DNA of 50,696 bases. Source: Saccoglossus kowalevskii (lineage: Eukaryota > Hemichordata > Enteropneusta > Harrimaniidae). The notes under the pieces were generated by a model. That model ran no database searches. It was given only the letters and a program-made list of their open reading frames with translations, and was not told the DNA's origin. The stretch is from the NCBI RefSeq assembly GCF_000003605.2, contig NW_003147782.1, positions 106,724 to 157,419 of the forward strand. The letters run 5' to 3'. Of this stretch, positions 1 through 14,134 are shown piece by piece; the stretch's first letter is position 1; the number at the start of each line of letters is the position of its first letter. The position numbers and the translations under genes are program-made.

Positions 1-3000
1 TATTCAACTCTTGTTTAATTAAACTTAATTAAAATGCAATTCTCCATTGTATTGCATTGTAATTGAGTTTAATTAAACTCCAATTAAAACGCAACCCTAT
101 ATAGGAACGCGTTTTAATCGAGTTCATATCGCAACTATACTAAAAGTTAATTCAACTATATTAAAAGTTAATCCAATGAAGTCCTCGGAACATATAGCAA
201 TACAAGTATGTGTGTACTACCATGTCAGAACCAAACTGCAGATCGCTTTGAATTATTCCGATTAAAATGGTACCACAGGAATTCCACACAAACTATTAAT
301 AACAATTTTATGGTTATTATTACATTGTATTATTCGTAAAAATAAAAAAAAACGTTGAATTACGTATGAATGTTGTTATGTAATTAAAGTGGTAAGGCCA
401 AACAATGTGGCAATTCGTTTTATCTTAAAATAAATAAAGAACATACAAAAACAGAATGGTGATACACGAATAATGATCCTTTTCATTAAACTATGTAAGA
501 ACAATCTCTGATAGTGATATGCCAAATTTTAAGACTGGAACCTAAATGGTATAATAATTTATTTTATTATAAAACTGTATAGAACATTATATATATAGAA
601 CATTAATGTAAGCTCTGGTCAGAATCAAGAGATCCAATCTGTCGATGGCTACTTGAGCCTTATATTATTATGTAAACATGCAGCTGTTTTGAAAGGAAGC
701 GCACCATTGGATCAAATACACCCACAATTCAATGATATATATATATACACACAATAGAGCCACCGTCACTCTCCCGCAGAAATACATATGTATTTATTGT
801 TACTAGTAGTTTTCTCAATTTTTCAAAGAAGTATATATGGAATATTTGAGTTATTTGCCAGCGTATATATAGGAGCCTCCATCGAACACATTTTACCCTT
901 TTTATCTCACATAAACCTTTAATGAGCATACATGCAAGTAAAACTATGTCTACTTCACGATCTCAAACTAAACCAAGATGGAGTCTCGAACACAATATAC
1001 TTATACGTTATTGGCCATTGTATATCATCAATTATACTGGAGGGACCGCCATGTATCGATTGTTGTATAATGTAACGTTCACATTCTATTATACGAACTA
1101 ATCGATAAATCGGGGTACGAGTGCATTTATTCTAGTGTTTCATCATTTTGTAAGTACTGGACACTTGTTGCCATTAATAAGGATGTCTAAGTACACTAAT
1201 CACTTTAGGAAAAACTCTATGTGAGGAAAATCCATTAACGGAATTTGTCAGAAAGTGAATGTAGCTGAGTACCCGGAAAGGTAAAGTTAGAAAAAAGAGT
1301 GAATGAACAAACAACGATTATTTGATATGAGTACATCTTCTATCATTGTTGAATTCGAAACAAAAATAGTTTTGATTTCAACAGTATATAGTAATCGTGT
1401 CTCTTCTTTCCTTCACACAATTCTCCTTCTGTTGTTAATATATTTATTGTTGAAACCGAACGTAATCGGGAGATTCTCTGGCTGAAAAGTCCTGTTCTGT
1501 CGACGGAATATTCATGGTACTCATAAGTTTCGTTTTCTGAGCTCTCACATATCAATCCGCACTGTGAGTTATTCAGAAATAAAAAAAATCAATATAATAA
1601 CATTTATTCAAGTTATACATTAAACCTGTTTTGATTATATACGGCTTTTGTTGTCTTTGACCATATGGTTAATGCACCGTCGATCTCCACAGCTATCTAT
1701 CATATCAATTGTCTGCAAATGGAATTAATACTTTAATACTTGATGGAGTGAGTAATTGATGAACTGTCTGACTGACTAGTTGATGGATTGTTCAATTGAC
1801 TGCTGTATTGACTGATTTTATTTATTTATATGTTTTGTGTGCTACCCCACCAGTCATGTTATGTGATATATATGTTTTCGGATCAAACCGTCTAACACGA
1901 ATGTAACACGCACACATTCTCATCAATGACGAATGTTTATGTTTCCTACATTTTGCTTTTTGATGTGAATTAAAATCTGTTTCTAAATGTACTAGTACAG
2001 ACTGCATGGGTCCTCGTGAGATAATCTAGCTATAGGAAGGCGTTCACTTCATTATATTTGACATTTATGTTATTTACTAGGTCGACCTATTTGCCGATGC
2101 CACGAAGTATCTCAATGTGCAAATAATTACATACCACGAACGTTACGGTCAAGTTTTGAACCGACTCGGGCGTATTTTAATTCGTGTCTGGAATTAATTA
2201 CACAAGAGATTCATTTACCCATTTATTTATTATAACGAATTACGTGTTGTTATTTATGTGATATTTTACATTTATATGAAGAGTATTGAATGTTCTCTGT
2301 TAATCTTGTCGCATTTTTACCGCCTTACTTTGGTGTGTGTAGTGCATGTTTTCACCTTCGCCCCTAGCTACTAACCAAGTATCCGTGTTGGTGCGTGGTG
2401 TAGATCGTGTTTAGCATTGGAGACAAGCATGGAAGATAGAAAGACTTCTTCTACCTTCCATGAGACAAGTAATCATACCAATAACATTTTTGTTGTACCC
2501 AATAAAAACGGTTTCACGTAGTTCATATTCATAGTGGCGTTGTAATTGTATGAAGTGCATCCTTTTTTCTATTCATATATACATATAATTTATATATAAT
2601 TGTATGCCTGCAAAGAGTTCCAAAATTGATATTTCTGCCAGACGTACATGAACAGGGTGTTGTAGGGTGTGTCAATCGTTTTTTCATTGTGGGAGTAGTA
2701 CGAACCTACGAAAGTATAATGACCTTCAAAACGGTTCAATGCCATACCTGAGTATAGTATTATAGTTCTCTCTCATTTCATTAAACATTAATGTCTACTT
2801 TAACATGATTCCGGCGTAAGAGCCAGTAAACCCCTTGACACAAATCTCTGTTAATCCTGTGTAGGATTACAAGGACAACTTAATAAATTGAATTAATAAA
2901 TTGAAATATACAAGTACGTGTGAAATGTTATAATCAATCAAGTGAGAAAAATATTTTTGTGTGTGACTGAGTTGTTTTAAACACACACTAACTGTGTTAT

Positions 3001-6000
3001 TATTCTATGTGCGAATTTATAACAGCTTTTTCATACTGTATCTGATTTTTAGGGTATTGGGGCCGCAATCAGCGCCCGACATATGAATATACAATGAACC
3101 ATTAGAAAAAATCTTGACAAATATGCATAAAATATTAAGTATAATACAATACAAAAATACCATTTTTACAAGATACAACACAGAATGGGTGTACATCATT
3201 TACGCCGCAAAATGAGTTGACCAAGTACTGTAGCAAAATGCATATTATTTTTTTACATATCAGTTACCTGATAAATTAAAGCGGGAGGGTCGTCCCCTGC
3301 GCACGCGCGGGAATTGAGTCCCAAGCGATGATAACAACAGACGATAAAAACGGAAAGGCTTATGAGCAGACGCTTGTTTGTAAACAATGATACGCTATGG
3401 TCATCTGGCGCATGCGCAGGTGAAGACTCCCCCGCTTTAACTGGAAGGCAATACACAATACACAGGTGGATAATGTAATTTACTATATAAAATTCAACAT
3501 AGCACAAACAGTGACTGTAATTAAATACGCATCTAGAAAGTTAATATTTTTGTTTAGCCCCAAGTCCCAGCATAGCACGGAATCAGGTGCAATTACGAAT
3601 AGAAGACACACTACAGTACAATACGATTTCTTCCAAAGGCATGTCACGCACGCCAATATACGATACATGGTGGTACAATTGGCTCAGTGCACACTGTCAG
3701 CTCACTCTTCAAAACCGCACACTTAACTACCCAATAAATTACAGTGCATGCAACTTCGATCACATACACACAATTATCGGTATGACGTCACAAGTATATC
3801 TGACACTGATACAAAACAAACTGGGTAGGCTTTTATAGACCATCTCCCGTTCACTGCGAGATCTCGTTCTATGCGTGAAATCTAAAGTAAAACAGGACAA
3901 AAAATCATAGTGTCGTAGTGACGTCAACACTTCGCATGCGATTCGACAAACGGGGAAAGTATTTTTTGGGTATTTCCACACTTATTATTGTTTCTATACA
4001 CATTTGATTGTGGTCAATTTGCTGAAGTAATCCTATCATAATGCCATGATCCTCTTGGGAAATTCGGTATTGTGACATTGAAATATAATAACAGAAATAC
4101 GATTTTTGCAGCAGAGGTTCGGTTCCACGTCTTTTAGGTATTATGCAAGATCTCGCAGTAAACGATAAATTCAAGACCTTGAACACAATCCGGCATTTTT
4201 TTAGATTATTAAAGCTAAGTTGTCAAGGTAACATCGCCGTATAATACTCATTTGTAGATGTATGGATAGATGGATTGTAAACAAATATTTCCGGACTTTC
4301 AAAAGACAAATATGACAATTTTCTTCATATGCATTAGTAACATAAATTTCCACCGGCATATAAACCAGTCAGCGCTGTAAATAAACCAAATGTTGCGATC
4401 ATAACTCGCGCATATATGATGGTTAACAGCGACGACTCCATTGTTCTGTGTCGTTGCTAGAGCTGTCCATTAATTTATAATCTGCTGAGCGAGAGGGAGT
4501 AGCGTTTTTTTTTAATTAATGACAGCGAGATTCACCAGACTGAATGCTGATTACATATACTTTTACTGAATACCTAGATAATTGCTTAATACTGTTTATT
4601 TACCTGATGATGTGAAGTTTTCATACGCCAACGAATACAGTTATAACAACACGCACCAGGTACATGTATTTGACAACTCCACGTATGGTTCCAGTGGTAC
4701 ATGCATGTGTGTTTATATCACCTGTCGCAGATACGACCAGTAACAACTCTAGAAATGCTATTCTGTGTCCGTGTATCGCATACTACTGTTACATTGGTAG
4801 AAAAGGAAACACTGTGTTCTGGGTTGTTTACCTTCAGCATACCTACACCGAACTAATCACACGTTTACGAGAATACCGCATGAATAATGTATAATGATCG
4901 TATTGACCGACGCATATACTAAATACATATATTTAGTCATAATCTAGAGCGAGATAACAATCCTAATTACCAACAAATGTTGTTTCACAAGATCTTTGCT
5001 TCCACGATACGCCTGTGTAAGCAAATATGCTGGGCTATGACGTCATGCGTAGAGACGTTCTTAATACATTCAGATATAATGGACTTCGAAAATATATATT
5101 GCGACAAACAATATACCTTAGACCAAAATGGCCGCCGAAATCTCGTTGGGAACGAGAGACCCACGAGATTTGATTTTTGTCATAGTGTCTATTGCCCCGC
5201 TGATCTCTGTAACATTCGGAACCGTCAGTGGATGCGGTCTAATTATGAGAAATAGAATACTAGTATAAATCGCCCTTATTCCCAAGGAATTCAATCAACC
5301 TGCAGTTACACTTCAATACGAATTGTCAACACCAAGGAACTGGAGCTAGGGTGCTACGCAATCATGCGCGGTACAATTATTTCACGGGTTGAAATTAACA
5401 TACCATAAATTGAACAATAATGTTGATTTATCAGTATGAACATTTAGTTCAAAATAACGTTGTACTTGCAAAAAGCAACATACATACCGGTAACAGTGCG
5501 TGGTTCGTAGTTGTTGACCTTATAACCTTTCTTGTTGCAATCTGACTGTTTACAGTTCAATAAATGCGGCTAGTAGTTGCATCCGTGGTGCATGTGCAGT
5601 AGTGCTGTTTTCTCATGAGAGTTATGGTAATAAATTGAATGATTGATTGTCGATTGTCAAAAGGCGAGACAGGGCCTCGCCATACTAGTCATGTTAAATT
5701 AATCCTGTCGAGATGGGATACGTGAATCTCAAGTGTGCTTTCATAGGCAAACCTAATACAACAATCGGGCACAACCAAAATATGTTATGTGGTCTATCAT
5801 AGTTCAACACATATTAACGCACGATATACGAATATTCGTATATAGCATGATTGGGAAAAATAATCAAAACCAGTAATGGAGTTATGTTGAACGTTTCGCT
5901 TAATTGCGTATATGTTACCATATAAACCAAATACGAGTGTAGTGCTAACAGTTAGACTTCACACTTACACTTACTCGCATAACTGAATAAAGGTGCAATA

Positions 6001-6624
6001 TGGTGCAAAAAGTATTTTTTTGTTTGATACTGCATGTTGAGCAACACATTTGATTATAATTTATCATCAAAATAAAAATATTGATTATGAAATTATGATT
6101 ATGAATTGAGAATGAAAAACACCAATTAGCAGTAAGTATTACAGCACCCATTATAACAATCAGTGCACATGTGCATAAGAAACTTATATTGTTGCATCAA
6201 TCAAATGCTTCGTTACGCGTTGCTCGACCAATATTTAAGATCACAATCAGATGTATTTATCAACGTACACATATATTAACATAAAATAAATTACATATTC
6301 TCGCATATAATGCATTGGTAATAGTTTCTTTCTATATATAACCTTGTTCGGGTGGTCCGAACAAATAACAAACAAGTATAAAAACGCAAAAAGCTATAAT
6401 TATGAATAATTAGAACGCACGTCATATTGCATTATTTGATCATAACAAAACACCAGCCTGTAACATGTATGCCCATCAATCATTATTGCAACAGATGTAT
6501 GTCTGATACTTAATGGAGTGGAGCTAGTTTGTAAAATATGTTGTTGTTTTTTCTGTTATGTGATAGAAAGAAATACGCAATATTCTACAACAGATTGTAA
6601 TTTTATTATTTTATTAATTAATTA

Positions 6625-6625
<1 letters not shown>
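1..6625. other. Upstream non-coding region (intron or intergenic)
   Basis: No exon could be supported here. The first 175 bases hold a cluster of related AT-rich motifs, including a perfect 16-bp palindrome at 65-80 and two tandem copies of a 21-bp unit at about 130-172; this may be the edge of a repeat cut by the window. A MITE lies at 3276-3440. A short hairpin with a stem of about 12 bp lies at 5138-5172. The short open frames have no recognisable domains and overlap each other on both strands, as expected by chance. Confidence 0.5.
3276..3440. mobile_element. MITE copy A, TTAA-flanked (piggyBac-like ends)
   Basis: A 165-bp GC-richer element begins TTAAAGCGGG and ends CCCGCTTTAA. The terminal inverted repeats run for about 30 bp with few mismatches and include the TGCGCA..GCGC core on both sides. 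A second copy lies at 44514-44673. Both copies are bounded by TTAA, the target duplicated by piggyBac-superfamily transposons. There is no coding capacity, so it would be mobilised by a transposase made elsewhere. The superfamily assignment rests only on the target sequence. Confidence 0.8.
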
Positions 6626-6626
<1 letters not shown>

Positions 6627-6703
<77 letters not shown>

Positions 6704-6704
6704 G
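6627..6704. repeat. (TTA)n microsatellite
   Basis: About 78 bp of almost perfect TTA repeat, ending about 85 bp before the splice acceptor of the first LDL-A exon. Confidence 0.95.
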
Positions 6705-6789
6705 TTATTATTGTAGTAACTCACTGTTTCTGTAACTAATCCTGATATTCTAATCGCTAATAAATGAAATAAATTAATTTTGTTTTCAG

Positions 6790-6933
6790 ATATTGATGTC
6801 GGTGTGTGTCACCTCTGCAAATATATATTACAGAGTACTAACGCCACTACAGTGTGCATTGATGAAGAGTTGAAGTGCGATGGAGTAATCAACTGTCCCC
6901 ATGGATATGCGGCTGAAGAGGACTCAAAGGGAA
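6790..6933 (+). CDS. LDL-receptor class A exon 1 of a single-pass membrane protein (partial gene)
   Basis: This is an internal exon of 144 nt (48 codons), preceded by a pyrimidine-rich tract ending TTTTCAG and followed by GTAAGT. It enters and leaves in phase 1, the usual arrangement for shufflable extracellular modules. The translation contains VCHLC, then TTVCIDEELKCDGVINCPHG, which matches the LDL-A pattern: paired Cys, C-I, then CDG..NC and acidic calcium-site residues. Five of the six canonical cysteines lie in the exon. The sixth is missing after the acidic EED stretch, unless the first Cys of the next exon (RPTC after splicing) supplies it. LDL-A modules bind ligands in a calcium-dependent way outside the cell; the ligand cannot be inferred. 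The phase matches the exons at 24829, 29189 and 30423. No start codon or signal peptide was found, so the gene's 5' part is missing. Confidence 0.8.
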
Positions 6934-9180
6934 GTAAGTAGCCCATTGTGAACATTACACCTCTATTTTAGTATTCTTCGAACTACTTCAAATCATGACT
7001 TGCATTACTCCAATCTCTTAAAATGTTTCTCTCAGTGAATTGTCGACTAACGGTGGTAAATGTTAACGCTACTACTTTAATGTACTTGTAAACGTCGAGG
7101 CACGCCGTTTATTACATGTAAAATCACTCAAATGCGGCTCAATGTGTTTCTCATGTATGTCAATATATTTGGTAAATTATGTGTCAAGAAAATCTTGTAA
7201 ACATTGTAAAATATGCCTTTTAAAATATGTATAGAGCGTCTTTAAGCGAGCAAGCGATTCAATAAACAGCAACTGTTTTGTATAATGGTCTTCATTAAAC
7301 TATTATAAATATTAATTGGGTATTAATTATTTAATTATTTAATTAATTAATATTTATGTTTTTGTTAATTACAAAAATAATATTTTTTTAATATTAAATA
7401 TATTTATGTATTTGCGTGGATTTACACAAATATCTCATCCATGTATTGTGAAACAAGAACCATATTCGTATAAGAATAGTGAAAAAGACAGATAAATTGT
7501 TGCGTTTAGCCTCACTTCATTTTACACCATGGGGTTAATACATATTTCTTGAACTGATTTGACTATGTTGTGTAGCGTATCATGCAGATTGTTTTGTCGA
7601 TTGTTGTCAGTCGTCTGTTTAGTGTACTTGAACTTTTGCATTTTCCTATACGACAAATGGAATCTACATTAATTGCAACCGTAGCTATGGGCATTCATAT
7701 ATCATTAAAACAAATATCTTTATGAAACACACTTACATTCCAGTCACACGACTGAAGGCACGCTGACCCGTATACAGCCAGCCACAAGATTAGAATAAAT
7801 CACCCAATTATAGGTACGCTGACCCGAATAAACCTAGTCACATTGTCAGAATAAATCACCCACTATAGATACGCTGACTTGCATAAAACACATTCACATG
7901 TGATGGGGAAAAACAGATCTCAATACTCTGACTTATTAATCAAAAGTCTTGAGTTCAATGCGTTGGATAGAGATATGCAGATGCATGATATGAGTGATTT
8001 TGAATCAATAATATATGTAATTAATAACTCTAAAAACATTTGTATTCCAAGTGGACCCATTTACAACAGTCTATCGTAAACATGTCATGTGATGTCCGAA
8101 TACTAGTATATAATAAAATGAAATCTCTGAAAAATGATAATGCAATGTTTTTCTTTTAAGTATATAGTATTTGATTTGCCAAAGATTTACATTAAACAGA
8201 TTTTGACGATTCAAGGTAATTTAATTAGATTTGTTAAACACTGTCTTGTCTTGCCGATCTTCAAAATTAGTTCTTTACTATTGTGAGTTAAAGTACTACT
8301 CACTTCTATAAATCATTTATAGCTTCCACAATACTAAAAATGTGTTTTCGTATATTTTATAGGGCAGTACATTGTGACATCATTTAGTTACATTTTTGCC
8401 ATGTAGCATGTACTAACATTCACGGACTGCCGCTGTTGTATTAACCAGATAACACACACGTATAACAACAGCATCACGCACACGCGTGCAAAATTTGAAC
8501 AAGTCGTCTTCTTATATCAATATAATATATGATAAGATGAGAATAAGGATGTATTCAGCAACTGGTATTCATCATGGTAACACACTCTGAACTCCAAGTA
8601 AATATAAAAATCAATATGAAATATGAGAAACTGCAGTCTTCGCCGTGCACATTGGAAATTAATTAATTTTAATGTAAGAAAAAATGATTTGAAAAATGTA
8701 CAGTTTCATATGAGATTGCCCGCTATAATTTTTTAATATAATCTGCTGTATTTGTTGTGGTATAATCAAATATACTAGTTGCGTAAAACTGTGTCGTATT
8801 ATCTTACTCTTCCCATGCATGCTATAAGTATAGTGCAGTTATATATCGGCATTACATGGATGTATATGGTTGCCAACTTGCATAGTGTACACCGTACAGA
8901 TCGTGATATATTATCTAGACATCGATCTAGCTCATAGGCAAATGCCATCAATAACACCATTCGTCTTCCTACAATGCATTGTGTACTTATCGTCTCGCCA
9001 TTTCCCTCTGTAAACACATTGTATACATACATCGTTTGTTTAACATTTGAATCATTGTAGTATATTAGTATAACTATTGTATAGTTATGGTTTGATTATT
9101 ATATTCATACTAAGGCTATATTATTTGTATTCATATTTCAGAATTTTAATTATTATTAAATACTGATGACAATTGCGTCC
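6934..9180 (+). other. Intron 1, proximal part
   Basis: AT-rich non-coding sequence. It holds a short tandem repeat at 7757-7890; otherwise no exon, RNA gene or well-bounded element was recognised. Confidence 0.5.
7757..7890. repeat. Short tandem repeat, period 55-56 bp, about 2.4 units
   Basis: Units start at 7757, 7813 and 7868, each with a version of GGTACGCTGACCCG. The first two end with AGAATAAATCACCCA..TATA. The third unit decays after about 20 bp. Confidence 0.75.
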
Positions 9181-9192
9181 ACAATGCCATGC
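9181..9192. repeat. Target-site duplication, left copy
   Basis: ACAATGCCATGC, identical to 10533-10544, at the 5' edge of the truncated LINE. Confidence 0.85.
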
Positions 9193-10532
9193 CATGTTAA
9201 AAAATTCAGGTCACGTGGGTATTCAAATCTCACAGGAACTTTTAAATTTATTTTCACTTTTGTATGCAGATGATGTGACCATTTTTAGTGATTCTCCTAT
9301 TGGCTTACAGAGACTTCTGTCGATTTTGGAAAAAAATTGTACACTTTGCAAAATGTCGGTAAACTTAAGTAAAACAGAAATTATAGTTTTTAGACGCGGG
9401 GGCATTGTTAAGAAAAGTGAAAACTGGGCTTTTGGAGGAACACGGATTAATACAGTGAGTTACTACAAATACCTTGGTTTATTGATCTCTAGTAGACATT
9501 CATGGTCAATGGCTGTAAATACATTAGCAAGACAAGCACAAAAAGCGATGGGGGCAATTTTTCGCATGATACATAATACTGGGAGTCTTCCATATAATGA
9601 TTATTTTAAATTATTTGATGGTATGATTTTACCAATTGAGTTACGGATCAGAGATATGGGGACATAATAGGTATCAGGTAGTAGAAAGAGCCCAGTTAAA
9701 ATATGCAAAGCTTTTTTAGGAGTTAAGTCATCCACATCCGACGTTGCAGTACTCGGAGAGTGTGGTAGATACCCCTATATAATTATACAGTCAAAAAGTG
9801 TATGAAATACTGGCTAAGACTATTAACCATGCACCCAAGTAGAGTTTCTAAGCAAGCTTATAATCTTGATAAAAATGACAGAATGTCATAGGCAACACAC
9901 ATAAAATCTATTCTTTTTGAGTTTGGTTTTGGTGAAGTGTGGTTTTGGCAGGGTCCTGGTGACCCTGAAGCCTTTCTCTGTCAATTCATGTCAAGGGCAA
10001 ATGATATTTTTAGACAAAATTGGAGAGCGGAGGTGTGTACAAAAGACAAACTACGTACATATTGTAATTTCAAAGTCCTATTCCAGAGGGAAGATTATTT
10101 ATTATTTATTAGTAATGTTAAATTGAGAAGAACATTATCATGCTTTAGATGTTCCAGTCATGTATTGGCAATAGAGGGCGACAGGGTCATGGGGCTTGAC
10201 ATTGATTATAGACTTTGTCAAGTCTGTGACATGATGGAAGTAGAGGACGAATATCATTTCATTATGATATGTCCTCTGTACGAGATGCTTAGAAAGCGGT
10301 TCATTCCCATTTGGTCTTATACAAATCCGTCTGTAAATAAGTTTTATTCTTTAATATCATGTAATTCATTTGAAATTATTAGTAACTTAGCTGTTTTTAT
10401 TCAAAATGCATTTAAGTTGAGACAAGATGTACTTGACCTATGACCAAAGATTTGTTGCATCAGTATTGTAATAAGCAAAAGGGGCCAGTGAGTGGCCTAT
10501 AAGAGCAAATACAATATATATGTTTTTTTTTG
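9193..10532 (+). mobile_element. 5'-truncated non-LTR retrotransposon (LINE), dead
   Basis: The first frame gives the end of a reverse transcriptase: LLYADDVTIFSDS (catalytic YADD), then MSVNLSKTEIIVF and YYKYLGLLISSRHSW. After a frameshift near 9630 and several stops, a second frame (to 10443) gives the LINE C-terminal region with FRCSSH and LCQVCDMMEVEDEYHFIMICPLY, a Cys/His knuckle typical of the end of LINE ORF2. The 12-bp sequence ACAATGCCATGC occurs at both flanks (9181-9192 and 10533-10544), the target-site duplication expected of target-primed reverse transcription. The 5' end starts inside the RT domain, so this copy was dead on arrival. It ends in an AT-rich tail with a run of T. 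The clade is uncertain; CR1/L2-like families have similar C-termini. It sits inside intron 1 of the LDL-A gene, in the sense direction. Confidence 0.9.
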
Positions 10533-10544
10533 ACAATGCCATGC
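10533..10544. repeat. Target-site duplication, right copy
   Basis: ACAATGCCATGC directly after the T-rich 3' tail of the LINE, identical to 9181-9192. Confidence 0.85.
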
Positions 10545-13500
10545 GATCGCTCTGAGCATGGGAAGTGGCGTGCCATCATGGTTGACTAATTCATTAAGCT
10601 TGTTTTCGCAGAGAACCTTTGCAAATACACGAACAAATATATTTTATATTTTAGATTCCAATCTCGCCAGAGAGAACAATATGTTAGTTGACAGCCACAG
10701 TGTGAACAACCCCCACTTCTCGATAATATCGATCTATACTTAGATTTTAACGATTTTTTCCGCGCCATCTGGTGCACTCGTCTGAGCCTGTAATGTATCG
10801 CACAACATCTATTAATTATGAATCGCTTAATCCGTCAGTAGAACCTCCACATGTGTACAATGTTCAGACGATGCTGGGTACAACAATCGAATCATCGCCC
10901 AGTCAACATATGTGCATACAGTCATTATATGTTCACTAGTTATACTCAAATACACATGCGTGTTAGAATTACTTGGTTGGCTGTTTGATAAAATAATGCA
11001 ATTTCTATTGAATACATAATATGAATGTCCTACAGACTCAAAATAAACATAGTGTTATTGCAATACAGTTTCATCTCTTCGAGTATTGAATAGGGCGAGA
11101 TGATATTATTCAATGATTATGCATAGAAAACGTATATTCGTTATATTGTTGGCAGTATCCAATATATCAAGAGAGAATGGTACTTTATTTCCGCGAGAAA
11201 GCAGTTCTTTCTCATAATTATACATTATTCAGTCAGTACCGCTGCCTGAAGTATTATATATGATTATAATCAATTACTCTTTGAATATGAATCATGTTGA
11301 TTGGTTAATTATAAGTGGGATTTGTTTTACTGTTATTCTATACTGGGAATTGGACTGAACAGCGGATGTTCAAGTAAAGCATTCATTGGCAATGATAATG
11401 ATTAAACATTTTTCTGATCTTAATGTTATGACATCGAGTTCAAAGCGTAACCGTTAATGAATAATACGACAGCTACTGGTTGTCTGTGCAATGCAGAATA
11501 TAATTATGAGACTCGCATATGTTTTTTTTACTGAAGATCATCCACAATTGTGGTTGTGAGACTGTGCATGTAATTGCATTTTGTACTCGTCTGAGTGCAC
11601 GTAGACATCTTTGCCAGACTCACAAGCGATGTGTCTTAGTCAGGGCATCTTCACAGCAAAACGTTGCTTTACATCTGTACCACTTTATCACGGTTCAAAT
11701 GATAATCAATACATCTACTGGCTTAAGTTGTAATCATTTGAAATATCACACTGATTGGATTTATTTAGTTTTAAATCTTTCGCTTAGAATTCAAGATTCA
11801 AATAATAACAAACGTCATTCTCCGAGGTCGTGTTGTGGTGCACGTTCCATATTTCGCCAGTAATTAATTTGAAAGATGCTTCGATATTATCCGCAGTATA
11901 CGTTGAATAGTAAGGCGATTATCAACGCCATAGTGGAATCCTGCAACACTGGCAATTTGCCAGCGATAGAATGAAAAACTTCAAAAGTACCCATAAAACT
12001 TTTATATTTATAAGGGGATACAACCTTTATTGATTAACTTACTAGAGGACAAGTCTGCAATTGATAAAATATAGTGATGTTATCACCACGCTTAGTGAGA
12101 ACATCCCCTTATTAAACTGCAGTATCTATGCATAAACCTTGTTAATATCCTTTCACTGTATAGTGATGGTATCGAACACAACGATGGAATTACTCTCGTA
12201 AATTGTTAGTAACCTAACATCAGCCACCTGCAGTCTCTGTAAGGTATATGATGTGAAGCAATAACTTCTCATTTCAGTTTATGTCCACAGCCTATTTAAT
12301 ATAACTGCGCATCTTTAAGCATGTGGAACACATACAAATGTTTTGGACCTGAACACGATTACCAGTGGCCTACACTGATTACCCGGGTTTATTCATTTAT
12401 CTATCTGTTTTTTGACATACCCAATATTGTCGCATTATTTATTGTTCTTGATGTAATTGACAACTATTAAAACTTATTGCTAGATTTTACCAAAAGGCTT
12501 TGCTTTATGCGATTGCTAAAAGTGGTGAGTGATTTTGAGCCATTTAACACTGGCTTCTGTGGTTGAACGGTTTCATCATCTAAACATCTACGTACGTATT
12601 GTGAAACAAAATAATATGTAGTTATAAGATAATCATAAAATTATATATAATTATTGGGAGTCCTTTTTATTTAATGGAACAACGTTTTAACAACAATTTC
12701 TATAACAAGAGTTCTAAAGTGCTTAATTGTGTATCTCTTTGTAAAATTGTTCTACCTGTCGTAGTTATATACTGTACATGTTATCATTGATGGACGCATA
12801 CAGTCATAGTGTTCTCCAGTGAGAACAAAAAATTGTGTGAATAAAGTAGCGGCTTTCTCAAATTTTCTCTAAATTTGCAACATATTATTTTTAATGAAAT
12901 GACATCGACGTTGAGTTGATTACACAGTGACGTTTGAAGGAGCTCTTACGCAAAGACCATTAGCGGGGATGATTAGATGCACTTGATTATTATAAGTAAC
13001 TGCAATATTACATAATTGTATTCATAATTTTAATAGAAATTGTAGCTTTTAACAATGTACGTAACAAAACACATATTTCGGGGTCCTAGAATGACTGTAA
13101 AATAGGAGAAAGCTGTATAATTACCGAATAAATATGGCAATGCATGCACGCTGCTTAGAGATAGTTGAATTATTGCACTTTGTAATGCGTGAAGCTTTAT
13201 CTCACATTCAACACTACTGAGAATGACGCATGAAAACAAGGTAAAGAATTTAACATTCTGACGACTTTTAAAAAAATAGAAACACTCGACTCAAGCTTGA
13301 CGTACACCAGTCGATTTGGTACATTTATTTCACATAGTCTTTAAATAATATTTTCTAGCTAATTGTAATTGCCCATCCAGAGTAAATGACTTCTGACTAG
13401 AAAGCAGTAAACCAATTTCTGTTTAGTTAGAAACCAACCCATAATTGAAATGTTCAGAATGTATATATCTTGCTGCATTAATGTGTACTACGGACTAATA

Positions 13501-14022
13501 TAAGGATATGCTTATTTGTGGTATAATTGTGTTATTTGTTACCATGGAACTGTGATTGTACATACAAGACAAATGAACACTGTCATGCGAGCTATGAACA
13601 ATTTTCTGTGAGTACACTCTCGACCTTAACAAAAATGTCAAAACATCAGCATCATCAACAGGAAGAGTTATATACATATCAGACACGTACATCAATTCAT
13701 GGAGTTTTTATACTCGTAAAATCAAGAAAAGCTTAAAATTAATCCAGGCATCAGGTGTAAAATTAAAGAGAGGCTTATTTCTCTCTTGTCCCGGGTGTTT
13801 AACTTATATAAGATTTTCACATAATTGCAACGTATAATCTAACACAACACACACGGTGGTCTTATCTTTGGCAGTGTCTGCTTTTTTCATATTGACATGT
13901 CAGTCTCAAGAAATGCAATATCATTTTTCCAGACTCATCTTCCAATATTTTAGTAAATTTGACTTCAGTTTTTGTGATAAGTTTGAAGGGGCACTATCTC
14001 TCAAATTAGCTATTATTAAATA
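10545..14022 (+). other. Intron 1, middle part: no gene seen
   Basis: AT-rich sequence without recognisable exons. A weak inverted repeat (TAAGGGGAT against ATCCCCTTA, about 110 bp apart, 12010-12115) encloses a small hairpin and may be a decayed MITE. Open frames at 11519-11863, 13495-13736 and elsewhere show no domain and no splice context. Confidence 0.5.
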
Positions 14023-14134
14023 TCATTCATTCATTCATTCATTCATTCATTCATTCATTCATTCATTCATTCATTCATTCATTCATTCATTCATTCATTC
14101 ATTCAATTATTTATTCATTCATTCATTCATTCAT
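14023..14134. repeat. (ATTC)n microsatellite
   Basis: About 80 bp of perfect ATTC repeat, then an interrupted extension. It creates an artificial open frame reading (HSFI)n, which is not a gene. Confidence 0.95.

Noticed and set aside
3782..3925. TGACGTCA-type sites (also at 5039 and 23723) as cAMP-response elements
   Set aside because: Isolated 8-mers without an associated promoter; expected by chance in 50 kb.
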